Positions 41,578 through 50,382 of a DNA stretch of 64,000 nt are shown one piece after another; position 1 is the first letter of the stretch; each line of letters opens with the position of its first letter. The stretch is from the NCBI GenBank assembly GCA_002361735.1, contig DETS01000107.1:1-64000 (forward strand), in the 5' to 3' direction. Source of the stretch: Lachnospiraceae bacterium UBA3282. GTDB lineage: Bacteria; Bacillota; Clostridia; Lachnospirales; Lachnospiraceae. A program made the translations under genes and the position numbers. Under the pieces are notes generated by a model. The model searched no databases. It saw nothing but the letters and a program-made list of their open reading frames with translations, and was not told the DNA's origin.

Positions 41578-42801
41578 ATGGAATACGGAAACGATAAACT
41601 TGTCATGTATCTGCATGGCGGCAGCGGCAACCATGGCTGTGAAGCGATCATCAACAGCACCTGCCATATGATAGAGGAGATCCCCAAGCTCCTTGTGACC
41701 AACAGTGAGCAGGAGGATCGGCGTTATTCTCTGGAGCCGCTTTGTGATATTTTACAGGAAAGAAAGATAGCGGAGCATTTTTTTGCTCATGTTTGGTACT
41801 ATGTCTGGCGAATGGTGTTTCGCGATCCGGAGTCCTTTATGCGCTATCGCTTTCGGGAGGTGATGGGAAGGAATCTGGCGCCGCTTTATCTCTCTACCGG
41901 CGGCGATATGTACTGCTATGAGCTTTCTAAAAAGGAGGCAGTCACAGCGAACAGTGCCTTTAACAGGGCGGGCGCTAAGACGGTTCTCTGGGGCTGCTCC
42001 CTGGAGCCGGAACTTTTGCGGGACCCGGTGATCGTCGAGGATATGCGGCGGTACGCGCTGATCACACCGCGGGAATCCATCACAACGCAGGCGCTTGCGG
42101 ATGCGGGAATCACGGAGAATGTGAAGCAGTTCCCGGATCCGGCATTCGCTTTAACGCCGGTGGAGACGAAGCTTCCCTCCGGGTTTGCGGAGCAAAACAC
42201 CATCGGCATCAACATCAGCCCCATGATCGTGCGGCATGAGAAAACAGAGGGCATCACACTGATAAATTACCGAAATTTGATTGACTATATTTTGGAAAAT
42301 ACAGACTGCCATATTGCCCTGATACCGCATGTGATGTGGAAATATAATGACGATAGACTGACCTTGAATGAACTGTATAACGGTTATCAAGGGAACGAGA
42401 GGGTGGTTTTGTTTGAAGATATGCCCACCCAAAAGATTAAGTATGTAATATCGAAATGCCGTATGTTTATCGGCGCGAGGACACACGCCACGATTGCGGC
42501 ATATTCTTCCTGCGTGCCCACGCTGGTCGTGGGATATTCCGTAAAGGCGAGAGGAATCGCCAAAGATCTTTTCGGCACGGAAGAACACTATGTGCTGCCG
42601 GTGCAGAACCTGGCGGAGCCGAAAGAATTGATAAACGCTTTTTCGTGGATCATAGAGCGGGAAGATGAAATACGGAAAAAGCTGCAAATGAGTATGCCGG
42701 CTTACTGTAAAGAGGCTGCAAAAGCGGGGGATGCGCTCCGTGAGCTTTGGGGCAGTCTGCATGAGACGGCAGACCGTGACGGGCAGCTCGAAGGGAAATA
42801 G
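41578..42801 (+). CDS. Polysaccharide pyruvyltransferase family protein
   Basis: A 407-residue protein of the polysaccharide pyruvyltransferase family (WcaK/CsaB type), which adds a pyruvate ketal to a sugar using phosphoenolpyruvate. The GT-B-like fold has MYLHGGSGNHGCEAIINSTC at the start, LYLSTGGDMYCYE, VLWGCSLEPELL and RESITTQALADAGI in the middle, and MFIGARTHATIAAYSSCVP near residue 300. These are strong family blocks. ATG 41578 has GGAAGG nine bases upstream, so an in-frame extension into the GT11 gene is rejected. A negative charge from pyruvate would fit a capsule; some members instead have other roles. Confidence 0.85.
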   Translation: MEYGNDKLVMYLHGGSGNHGCEAIINSTCHMIEEIPKLLVTNSEQEDRRYSLEPLCDILQERKIAEHFFAHVWYYVWRMVFRDPESFMRYRFREVMGRNLAPLYLSTGGDMYCYELSKKEAVTANSAFNRAGAKTVLWGCSLEPELLRDPVIVEDMRRYALITPRESITTQALADAGITENVKQFPDPAFALTPVETKLPSGFAEQNTIGINISPMIVRHEKTEGITLINYRNLIDYILENTDCHIALIPHVMWKYNDDRLTLNELYNGYQGNERVVLFEDMPTQKIKYVISKCRMFIGARTHATIAAYSSCVPTLVVGYSVKARGIAKDLFGTEEHYVLPVQNLAEPKELINAFSWIIEREDEIRKKLQMSMPAYCKEAAKAGDALRELWGSLHETADRDGQLEGK

Positions 42802-42805
42802 AGCG

Positions 42806-44371
42806 ATGGGCAGAATACAGAAGGCTGAAAAGAATATCGTGTTCGGATATCTCAGCAACGGGGTCATTCTGCTGGTGAATTTTATCAAGAGGACTGTTTT
42901 TATCTACGTGCTGGGAAAGACCCTGCTGGGGGTAAACGGCGTTTACACGGATGTCTTGAATGTTCTTTCCCTGACGGAGCTGGGGATTGGCACGGCATTA
43001 AACTACAGCCTGTATAAGCCGGTAGCGGAAGGAAACCGCGAGAAGATAAAATCCTATATGCGCTTCTATAAAAAGGCATATCTGACCATTGCGGGCGTGA
43101 TTGCCGTTTTGGGCATCGCCATTTCCCCGTTTTTGAAATATATTCTTAAAAATCCCGGTTCTCTGACCATACAGGAATTGACGCTGTACTATTACCTCTT
43201 TTTGTTCAATACGGTGATCACCTATTTTGTCAGCTATAAATACAGTCTGGTCAATGCGGAACAGAAGAACTATATCCAGTCGAACATTACGACGCTGACC
43301 AGGATCGCGGTAGCCTTTGCGCAGATCGTGGTTTTGCTTCTTACTCACAACTTTTTGTTTTATCTTCTCGCGCAGTCGGTCGTGGAGCTTTTGCAGAAGA
43401 TTTTTGTGACGCTTTATCTGGACAGGCTCTATCCCTACCTGCGGGAAAAGGATGTGGCGCCGCTTTCGGGTGAGGAGACGGAAGTGGTTGCCACCAAAAC
43501 AAAGGCGCTCATCTGCCATAAGGTGGGGGATGTGGCAAGGTCGCAGACGGATAAGATCATCATCTCCTCCTTTGTCAGCGTGGACACTTCGGCAGTCGTC
43601 GATAACTATGTTTATATCATTACCTATGTGGGTAATTTTGTGAATATCATCTTTGATTCCGCGATTGCGGGCTTCGGCAATGTGGTAGCGACGGAATCAA
43701 AGGAAAAGCAATACCGCCTTTTTCGGGTGTACCGTTTTTTTGCCTGCTGGCTGTTTGGGTTTGGAGCGGTGGGGTTTTATCATTTGATCACGCCGTTTAT
43801 CAGTGACATTTGGCTGCGGGAGGCAGGCTGGATGCTTTCGCAGGTCACGGTAGCGCTGCTGGTGATGGAATTTTATCTGAAAGGCTGCCGCATTGTGCTT
43901 CTTAATTTTAAGATCGCGGCAGGATTATTTGAGCAGGATCGCTATCTGCCGCTGGTGCAGGGGGCAGTCAATCTGCTTCTTTCCATTGTGCTCGTGCGCC
44001 GTATCGGGGTAACGGGCGTATATGTGGGCACACTGGTGTCGGGGCTGTTGGCAAACCTGATCCGTCCCGGCATCATTTACCGGGTCTGCTTTGGCAAGAC
44101 GGCAGGAGATTATTTCCGCGACGGTTTGAAATATATTGCGGTGATTCTTTTGGCAGGCGGAATCGTGACACCGATCCGGCATGCACTCATGGCGGAGACC
44201 ACCGTTTTTTCTTTTGTCCTGATGGTGATCGTAATCACGCTGCTTTATAATCTGTTATTTTTATTGGCGTTTTGCCGGACGCAGGAGTTTCTTTATCTGT
44301 GGCATGCGGTGATTGCCAAACTGCCCGCGCTTAGAAAGCTTTTGGGACGCGGCGGAACCCGAGAGGAGTAA
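42806..44371 (+). CDS. Wzx-type flippase (MOP superfamily)
   Basis: This 521-residue protein has about 12-14 membrane segments and should flip the lipid-linked repeat unit to the outer membrane face. NIVFGYLSNGVILLVNFIKRTVFIYVLG is the start block, and GVNGVYTDVLNVLSLTELGIG and SYKYSLVNAEQKNYIQS follow. This is typical of the Wzx/RfbX branch common in Lachnospiraceae EPS loci. ATG 42806 has an AAGGGA site and lies four bases after the pyruvyltransferase stop. A longer in-frame start inside that gene is rejected. With the Wzy at 44373 it makes a Wzx/Wzy-type polymerisation pair. Confidence 0.88.
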   Translation: MGRIQKAEKNIVFGYLSNGVILLVNFIKRTVFIYVLGKTLLGVNGVYTDVLNVLSLTELGIGTALNYSLYKPVAEGNREKIKSYMRFYKKAYLTIAGVIAVLGIAISPFLKYILKNPGSLTIQELTLYYYLFLFNTVITYFVSYKYSLVNAEQKNYIQSNITTLTRIAVAFAQIVVLLLTHNFLFYLLAQSVVELLQKIFVTLYLDRLYPYLREKDVAPLSGEETEVVATKTKALICHKVGDVARSQTDKIIISSFVSVDTSAVVDNYVYIITYVGNFVNIIFDSAIAGFGNVVATESKEKQYRLFRVYRFFACWLFGFGAVGFYHLITPFISDIWLREAGWMLSQVTVALLVMEFYLKGCRIVLLNFKIAAGLFEQDRYLPLVQGAVNLLLSIVLVRRIGVTGVYVGTLVSGLLANLIRPGIIYRVCFGKTAGDYFRDGLKYIAVILLAGGIVTPIRHALMAETTVFSFVLMVIVITLLYNLLFLLAFCRTQEFLYLWHAVIAKLPALRKLLGRGGTREE

Positions 44372-44372
44372 A

Positions 44373-45992
44373 ATGCTAAAACATAATAGTAAATACGAAA
44401 TAAAGATAAGTGTTCAAGAGTTTTTTTTCTACGGCTTTTTCTTTCTGTTGTCCGTGACCAAGGGGCTGGGATTTTATGAATGGCAGAAAGTTTTTATCCT
44501 GCTGGTGATCCCCGCGCTGATCCTTGGATTCTTAAAAGTCCTGTTTACGCCCTACACAAAGAGCCAGGCGGCAGTCGTTATTTCGGTGCTTTTGCTGACG
44601 GCGGTCGTTTTTTGGCGCTCGCATCAGATTGCCGTCTTTTTCGTGGTCTTTACCGTGCTGGGGATGAAGGGAATGTCGGTGAAAAAGGTACTTCATCTGG
44701 CGGTCTGGGTGTGGACGGTCTGTTCGATCCTGCTTTCGGTCGTTTCTTTTTTCCGTTTAGAGCACACCGTTTACAGAGTACATGCCAAGCTGGGGCTGGG
44801 ACATATTTTTCGCTGGAGCCTGGGATTTACCCATCCCAATCTTTTGCATATCACCTACCTCTTTCTCTGCGCGCTGGCAATCCTTAAGTTGGAGGAACGG
44901 TACGGATGGAAGTCCTATTTTTTACTGATGCTGGGCAATTTTTTGGTGTTTTTCTACTCGATCAGCTATACGGGCTTTGGCATCGTGGCATTGCTTTTGA
45001 CGGGCGGGCTCTATGTGAGACTGCGTCCCCGTTTTTGTCTGCTTGAAAAGGTGCTGGCAAATCTCGTGCTGCCGATTTGTCTGGCGCTGTCCTTTGTGCT
45101 GCCCTTTTTTCTCAATGATCATCCTTTATGCGGTTATGTACAGAAGCTGAATTTTATGCTCAATACCAGAATTTGGCTGGCGCAGCAGTTTTTACAGTCG
45201 GAGTACACCAGTCTGTTTGGGGCAGACGTTTCTAAGGTCGTCAAGTCCTCTATGAATATGGACTGTTCCTATATCTGGTGCTATATCAATTACGGTCTGG
45301 TCTTTACGGTGGTGATCCTGCTCGGATGTTTTTGCCTGCAGATTTATGAGACCCATAAACAGCGTACCGGGGAACTGGTCGTGCTGGTGTGCTTTTTTGC
45401 GGCGGGATGGACGGAGCAGCTGCTCTTTAATACTTCCTTCAAAAATGTTACCCTGCTTTTTCTGGGAGAACTTTTGTTTTTGCAGAAGGAGGGAAAGACG
45501 GAGTACAGCCTGTTATCTTTAATCCCGGAGCGGTTTCGGGAGATCGCGATTCCGTTTGCGGGGCTGCCTGACAGGCTGTTTTTGGAGGTGCGGGCAGTTT
45601 GTAAGGCGCATAAAAGCCGTGTGCGCATTTGTACGGCGGCAGGGACGGTTTTGGGCTTGCTTCTCTGTCTGCTGTTGTATAGGGAACCTGCAGGTTATCT
45701 CGTGCCGCGTTCCTATACGGATGGACAGATTGCGATAGAGGAAGCGGTCTGTCTCGAACGTACAGACGACCCCGTCTGGTCGGAATACCGCATTTTGAGT
45801 TACAAGGATGCCGAAACGCCGATGCAGATCATATCGGGAAAGGCGATTTCGTTGGAGACGGCGCGGTATGCTCTGGGAGCGGCGTTGATCGGGGGGATGT
45901 TCGGGGCAGTATGCGTGATTCTTTGGCATATGAGAAAGTGGAAGAAAAAATCGGCTGCGGCGGTCACGGAAATTTCAGGGTACGATGCCTGA
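44373..45992 (+). CDS. O-antigen polymerase-like membrane protein (Wzy-like, copy 2)
   Basis: A 539-residue polytopic protein with about twelve membrane segments and a cytoplasmic/soluble C-terminal stretch of about 100 residues after residue 430. RWSLGFTHPNLLHITYLFL and FVFYSISYTGFGIVAL-like segments fit Wzy proteins, and SLFGADVSKVVKSS with an external loop follows. It is adjacent to the Wzx, as in classical Wzx/Wzy loci. The C-terminal part (TDGQIAIEEAVCLER to the end) is an extra extracytoplasmic region between two membrane segments, unusual for Wzy. ATG 44373 overlaps nothing and has GAGGAG right upstream. Confidence 0.75.
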   Translation: MLKHNSKYEIKISVQEFFFYGFFFLLSVTKGLGFYEWQKVFILLVIPALILGFLKVLFTPYTKSQAAVVISVLLLTAVVFWRSHQIAVFFVVFTVLGMKGMSVKKVLHLAVWVWTVCSILLSVVSFFRLEHTVYRVHAKLGLGHIFRWSLGFTHPNLLHITYLFLCALAILKLEERYGWKSYFLLMLGNFLVFFYSISYTGFGIVALLLTGGLYVRLRPRFCLLEKVLANLVLPICLALSFVLPFFLNDHPLCGYVQKLNFMLNTRIWLAQQFLQSEYTSLFGADVSKVVKSSMNMDCSYIWCYINYGLVFTVVILLGCFCLQIYETHKQRTGELVVLVCFFAAGWTEQLLFNTSFKNVTLLFLGELLFLQKEGKTEYSLLSLIPERFREIAIPFAGLPDRLFLEVRAVCKAHKSRVRICTAAGTVLGLLLCLLLYREPAGYLVPRSYTDGQIAIEEAVCLERTDDPVWSEYRILSYKDAETPMQIISGKAISLETARYALGAALIGGMFGAVCVILWHMRKWKKKSAAAVTEISGYDA

Positions 45993-46044
45993 CGGTAACA
46001 GCGGAATCGCATTTATCCTATAGGAGAAAGATGGGAAGAACGGT

Positions 46045-48006
46045 ATGAAAGACGAGTTGACTTATTGTAAGATATTGGGGACGAATATCAATGTGACAAA
46101 TATGGAGGATACCATCGCCTACCTCACAGACAACCTCGAGGAGCTGAAAGGCGATTATGTCTGTGTCTCTAACGTGCATACCACGGTGATGTCATATCGG
46201 GACCCGGCGTACCGCAGCGTACAAAACAGCGGGGCAATGGCGCTTCCTGACGGCCAGCCGCTTTCCATCGTCAGCAGAAAACGCGGCTTTTCGGAGGCAA
46301 GGCGGGTGCCGGGGCCTGATTTGATGCCGGCGATCCTCGATCTTTCGCAAAAAAAGGGATATCGACACTATTTTTACGGAAGCACAAAAGAAACGTTGGC
46401 GGCGATGCGGGAAGCTCTGTTAAAACGTTATCCGAAGCTGCAGATTGCAGGCATGTATTCTCCGCCGTTTCGGCAGTTGACGAAGAAGGAGGATGACGAG
46501 ATCGTCAGGCGCATCAATGAGAGCGGCGCGGACTTTGTGTGGGTGGCGTTGGGAGCTCCCAAACAGGAGTGGTGGATGTATGAGCACCGCGGCAGGATCC
46601 ATGCGCTGATGCTGGGAGTGGGGGCGGCCTTTGACTTTACGGCGGGCACCACGAAGCGGGCGCCCATGTGGATGCAGAAGCTTTGTTTGGAATGGGTGTT
46701 TCGCATTCTCAAAGATCCGAAGCGTATGCTGCCCCGTTATCTGAATACAAATTTTGCTTTTGTTTACTATGCGTATCGGGAGGGCCGGGCGCTCAAAAAA
46801 GCGAAAAGAAAGGGGCTGCGCATCGCCATGATCGGGCACAAGCGGATTCCTTCCAGAGAAGGCGGCATCGAGGTCGTGGTGGAGGAGCTTTCCGTGCGCA
46901 TGGTGGCACAGGGGCATCGGGTGGATGCCTACAATCGCTTTGGGCATCATGTTTCCGGCAAAAAATACGATCAGGAATACGGCTGGAAGGGGCGGAAATT
47001 TTACAAAGGGATTCGCGTTTATATCGTGCCCACGTTCCGCAGAAGCAGCTTAAACGCCATTGTCTATTCCTTTTTTGCAACGATCATGGCGCTCTTTCAT
47101 CCCTATGATGTGCTTCATTATCATGCGGAGGGACCCTGCGCTATGCTGTGGCTGCCGCATCTTTTGCGGCGCAGGATCGTGGTGACGGTGCACGGGCTGG
47201 ACTGGCAGCGGGCCAAGTGGGGCAATTTTGCCTCCTTTGTGATTAAGTTCGGCGAAAAGATGGCAGTAAAGTACGCGGATGAGATCATCGTGCTGTCGGA
47301 AAATGTGAAGCAGTATTTTGCGGATACCTATCATAGAAAAACCACGTATATCCCCAATGGGATCGGTATGCCGGCTCCTCAGGGCGCTTCCCTGATCGAG
47401 GAGAAGTACGGACTTAAAAAGGACGGTTACTTCCTGTTTTTGGCGCGGATCGTGCCGGAGAAAGGTCTGCATTATCTGATCGAAGCGTATGCAAAACTGG
47501 AGACGGATAAGAGGCTGGTGATCGCCGGGGGAAGCTCTCAGGCGGTTGGCTACATGGAGAAAATCCACAGAATGGCGGCGAAGGATGAGCGCATCCTGAT
47601 GACGGATTTTGTGCAGGGGCAGATGTTGGAGGAACTCTATGCGAATGCCTATGCCTTTGTACTGCCCAGCGACGTGGAAGGGATGGCGATGACGCTCCTT
47701 GAGGCGATGAGTTACGGCGCCTGCTGTCTGGTCAGCGATATTAAGGAAAACACCGAAGTGGTGGAGGATAAGGCGCTCACCTTTCGGAAGGGCAATGTTA
47801 AGGATCTGCGGGAGAAGCTTTCCCGGCTGCTTGCGCATCCCGAGGAAGTACAGCGTATGAAGGAGGAGAGCGCGGGATTTATCTGCGGCAAGTACGATTG
47901 GGACGATGTGACGAGGCGGACGCTGGCTTTGTATGAGAGAGCAGGGAAAGCGTACAGGAACGAAGGGTGCAGGGAAGATAACAATGCAGATTATGTACAG
48001 CGATGA
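46045..48006 (+). CDS. Fusion of GT26 (TagA/WecG-like) and GT4 glycosyltransferases
   Basis: This 653-residue protein joins two enzymes. Residues about 1-240 are a GT26 domain: CVSNVHTTVMSYRD and ALPDGQPLSIVSR with Asp69, FYGSTKETL, and VALGAPKQEWWMYEH, as in TagA/WecG/CpsF. These add ManNAc or ManNAcA to lipid-linked GlcNAc. Residues about 258-640 are a GT4 enzyme: IAMIGHKRIPSREGGIEVVVEELS, FHPYDVLHYHAEG, DVEGMAMTLLEAMSYG with E-x7-E. The GT4 half is like those with an N-terminal DUF1972-type start. One polypeptide could thus add two successive sugars. It has its own ribosome site and overlaps the GT61 gene by 23 bases. No in-frame stop or start separates the halves. Confidence 0.86.
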   Translation: MKDELTYCKILGTNINVTNMEDTIAYLTDNLEELKGDYVCVSNVHTTVMSYRDPAYRSVQNSGAMALPDGQPLSIVSRKRGFSEARRVPGPDLMPAILDLSQKKGYRHYFYGSTKETLAAMREALLKRYPKLQIAGMYSPPFRQLTKKEDDEIVRRINESGADFVWVALGAPKQEWWMYEHRGRIHALMLGVGAAFDFTAGTTKRAPMWMQKLCLEWVFRILKDPKRMLPRYLNTNFAFVYYAYREGRALKKAKRKGLRIAMIGHKRIPSREGGIEVVVEELSVRMVAQGHRVDAYNRFGHHVSGKKYDQEYGWKGRKFYKGIRVYIVPTFRRSSLNAIVYSFFATIMALFHPYDVLHYHAEGPCAMLWLPHLLRRRIVVTVHGLDWQRAKWGNFASFVIKFGEKMAVKYADEIIVLSENVKQYFADTYHRKTTYIPNGIGMPAPQGASLIEEKYGLKKDGYFLFLARIVPEKGLHYLIEAYAKLETDKRLVIAGGSSQAVGYMEKIHRMAAKDERILMTDFVQGQMLEELYANAYAFVLPSDVEGMAMTLLEAMSYGACCLVSDIKENTEVVEDKALTFRKGNVKDLREKLSRLLAHPEEVQRMKEESAGFICGKYDWDDVTRRTLALYERAGKAYRNEGCREDNNADYVQR

Positions 48007-49111
48007 CGGTTCGGCGAAACAGGAGATAGAGACTCGTCGTTTGCGGGAAGACAAGCGTAGGAGTCCGTTGCAGGTGTATACGGTAGAAAACGGCATCTTA
48101 CTTCCCGGACGGGGCAGAGAGGGCGGCGTGTTGGATGCGGCAGGCAAGTATGTAGAGGAATCCGCCTATGCCTGTCGGGATGTCAGATTGTGGGGGAAGG
48201 GTGAATTGCCATTTCCTAATACAGAAGTGAAGCGAGAGAAAGAAACGGTTATTTTCCTGGGACAACTGCAGAGACATTGGGGAAATTTTCTGTTCGACTG
48301 TATTGCCAGACTGTGGTATCCGCTTCGGGAAAAAGCGGATCGGATCGTGTACTGCTCTGCGGATCTTTCGGAGGAGGAGCTTCGGGATCCGAACGGGAAA
48401 TACAGTCAATTGTTCGAACTGCTGGGAATCCCGATGGAACGGCTGCTGTCGGTTACGGAACCCACTCGTTTTGATCAAATTTTAATACCGGAATTGGCGG
48501 TGTTTCCGGGAATGTTTTTTTCCGATGAATTGCGGGAAGTTTATGACACAGCTGTCAGAAATTTGAAGGTGCAAAAGGACTGGAAGGGGTACGATAAGCT
48601 GTATCTGACGCGGACAAAAATGGAGGCGAAAAAGGAACTCGGAGAGGAAGCGATTGAGGCGCTTTTTGCGGCAAACGGTTATCATGTGATTGCGCCGGAA
48701 AAGTTATCCTTACAGGAACAAATTTATCTGTTTTCCCATTGCGGAAGTTTTGCCTTTCTGGAGGGAACGACTTCCCATAATATCGTGTTTGCGCGGGAGG
48801 GTGCAGAGCATATTATCCTGCGCAAACAGAGCTATGTGAATACCAGACAGATTCTCTTTGACAAACTGAAAGGAATCATGCCTGTCTATATCGATGTGTT
48901 TTATGAGCCTTACAGAGGATTTCCGCTAAGCCATGATTCCGGCCCGTTTCTGGTGGGGATCACGGCGCATCTGGCGCGCTGGGCGGCAGAGAATGGTTTT
49001 GTTCGCGAGCGTGGAGCGGTGCTTCGGATGAAAAATAAGATTGTTTTTGGGGCAAAGTTTGTGCTCTACAGTGTGAAATGCGTGTATTATAAATATGTTT
49101 TACACCGTTGA
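47984..49111 (+). CDS. GT61-family glycosyltransferase
   Basis: A 375-residue protein resembling the GT61/DUF563 family, known from plant xylosyltransferases and found in bacterial capsule loci. The LGQLQRHWGNFLFDCIARLWY block, KLYLTRTKMEAKKELGEE and the late SHCGSFAFLEGTTSHNIVFAREG block match the family. ATG 47984 overlaps the end of the GT26-GT4 fusion and has AGGGAAG eight bases upstream. A basic, hydrophobic C-terminal tail could bind the membrane. The sugar is unknown. Confidence 0.8.
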   Translation: MQIMYSDDGSAKQEIETRRLREDKRRSPLQVYTVENGILLPGRGREGGVLDAAGKYVEESAYACRDVRLWGKGELPFPNTEVKREKETVIFLGQLQRHWGNFLFDCIARLWYPLREKADRIVYCSADLSEEELRDPNGKYSQLFELLGIPMERLLSVTEPTRFDQILIPELAVFPGMFFSDELREVYDTAVRNLKVQKDWKGYDKLYLTRTKMEAKKELGEEAIEALFAANGYHVIAPEKLSLQEQIYLFSHCGSFAFLEGTTSHNIVFAREGAEHIILRKQSYVNTRQILFDKLKGIMPVYIDVFYEPYRGFPLSHDSGPFLVGITAHLARWAAENGFVRERGAVLRMKNKIVFGAKFVLYSVKCVYYKYVLHR

Positions 49112-49144
49112 CACAGATTGAATAGCGGGAGATGGAAAGAAAAG

Positions 49145-50377
49145 ATGAAGATTTTGATGGTCAATAAATTTCTGCATCCCAACGGCGGGTCGGAGACCTA
49201 CATTTTTCAGTTGGGGGAAGAATTACAAAAAAGAGGTCATGAGGTACAGTATTTCGGTATGGAGCATGACGGGCGCGTCGTGGGAAATCATGTGGAACAG
49301 TATACGACCGATATGGACTTTCATACGGGAAAGCTGAGGAAGCTTTTGTATCCCTTTAAGATCCTCTATTCGTTTGAGGCGAAACGGAAATTGACTGCGG
49401 TGCTGCGGGATATGCAGCCGGATGTGGTGCACCTGAATAACATCAATTTTCAACTCACGCCCTCGGTGATTTATGCGGTGCGCGCTTACCGAAAAAAAAC
49501 GGGACGAAAGGTGAAAATCGTGTATACCGCGCATGATTACCAGTGGGTGTGCCCCAATCATATGATGCGGATTCCGGCTACGGGGAAAATCTGTTTTGCG
49601 TGCCGTGAGGGACATTTTTTCTCCTGCGCAAAGAATCGCTGCATCCACGGCTCCCTTGTCAAGAGTCTGCTCGGCGCTCTGGAGGGAAAGCTTTATTACA
49701 GGCTGCGCACCTACGGCATGGTGGATGTGATCGTCTGTCCGAGCGCGTTCATGAAAAGACAGCTGGATACCGATCCGATTCTGGCGGAAAAAACCGTGAT
49801 GATGCACAATTTTGCAGAGAAGGCGCCGGTAAGCGAAAACATTGCGGCGGCAGGGCGGCAGGATGGCGCAGACGCGGCGGATTATGTGCTCTACTTTGGC
49901 AGATTTTCGGAGGAGAAGGGAATTGCCACCCTGCTGAAAGCCTGCAAGGCGCTTCCCGGGATTCCCTTTGTGTTTGCGGGCACGGGTCCTTTGGAGGAAC
50001 TGGTGGAGCAGACTGAGAATGTGGAGAATAAGGGGTTTGTCACAGGAACGGCGCTGGCGGAGCTGATCGCGGGCGCGCGGTTTTCCGTTTATCCGTCGGA
50101 GTGGTATGAGAACTGTCCGTTTTCCGTGATGGAGTCCCAGATTTACGGCACGCCTGTGCTGGTCTCAGACCTCGGCGGCGCACCGGAACTTGTGCAGGCG
50201 GGGGTTACCGGGGAGCTTTTCCGGGGCGGCGATGCGGAGGAACTGACGGCACATATCAGGAATCTGTGGGAGGATCCCGAGCGGTGCAGGCTGTATCGCG
50301 AGAACTGTAAAGATATAAAATTTGATACAATTGGGAATTATTGTGATAAAATAGTGAATGAAATTTATAAGGGGTGA
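49145..50377 (+). CDS. Glycosyltransferase family 4
   Basis: A 410-residue GT-B enzyme with ILMVNKFLHPNGGSETYIFQLGE at the start, VKIVYTAHDYQWVCPNHMM and cysteine-rich CFACREGHFFSCAKNRC in the middle (about residues 155-170). The donor half runs from VLYFGRFSEEKGIATLL, with E-x7-E in WYENCPFSVMESQIYGTP. The cysteine insert is typical of a GT4 subgroup in EPS loci and may bind a metal. ATG 49145 has GGAGATGGAAAG upstream, so a TTG start at 49118 is not needed. The A+T-rich 3' end holds a weak promoter-like site for the radical SAM gene. Confidence 0.84.
   Translation: MKILMVNKFLHPNGGSETYIFQLGEELQKRGHEVQYFGMEHDGRVVGNHVEQYTTDMDFHTGKLRKLLYPFKILYSFEAKRKLTAVLRDMQPDVVHLNNINFQLTPSVIYAVRAYRKKTGRKVKIVYTAHDYQWVCPNHMMRIPATGKICFACREGHFFSCAKNRCIHGSLVKSLLGALEGKLYYRLRTYGMVDVIVCPSAFMKRQLDTDPILAEKTVMMHNFAEKAPVSENIAAAGRQDGADAADYVLYFGRFSEEKGIATLLKACKALPGIPFVFAGTGPLEELVEQTENVENKGFVTGTALAELIAGARFSVYPSEWYENCPFSVMESQIYGTPVLVSDLGGAPELVQAGVTGELFRGGDAEELTAHIRNLWEDPERCRLYRENCKDIKFDTIGNYCDKIVNEIYKG
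50322..50352 (+). promoter_or_regulatory. Weak promoter-like site before the radical SAM gene
   Basis: TTGATA at 50322-50327 and TAAAAT at 50347-50352 are 19 bases apart, and TGA before the -10 box gives an extended form. The spacing is long and it lies in an A+T-rich coding end, so this could be chance. Confidence 0.25.
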
Positions 50378-50382
50378 TAAAT

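Noticed and set aside
42731..42805. A longer Wzx start inside the pyruvyltransferase gene
   Set aside because: The ATG at 42806 has an upstream ribosome site and matches the normal family start.
49108..49113. A perfect TTGACA box between the GT61 and GT4 genes
   Set aside because: No -10-like box is found 16-18 bases downstream, where the sequence is the GATGGAAAG ribosome site.
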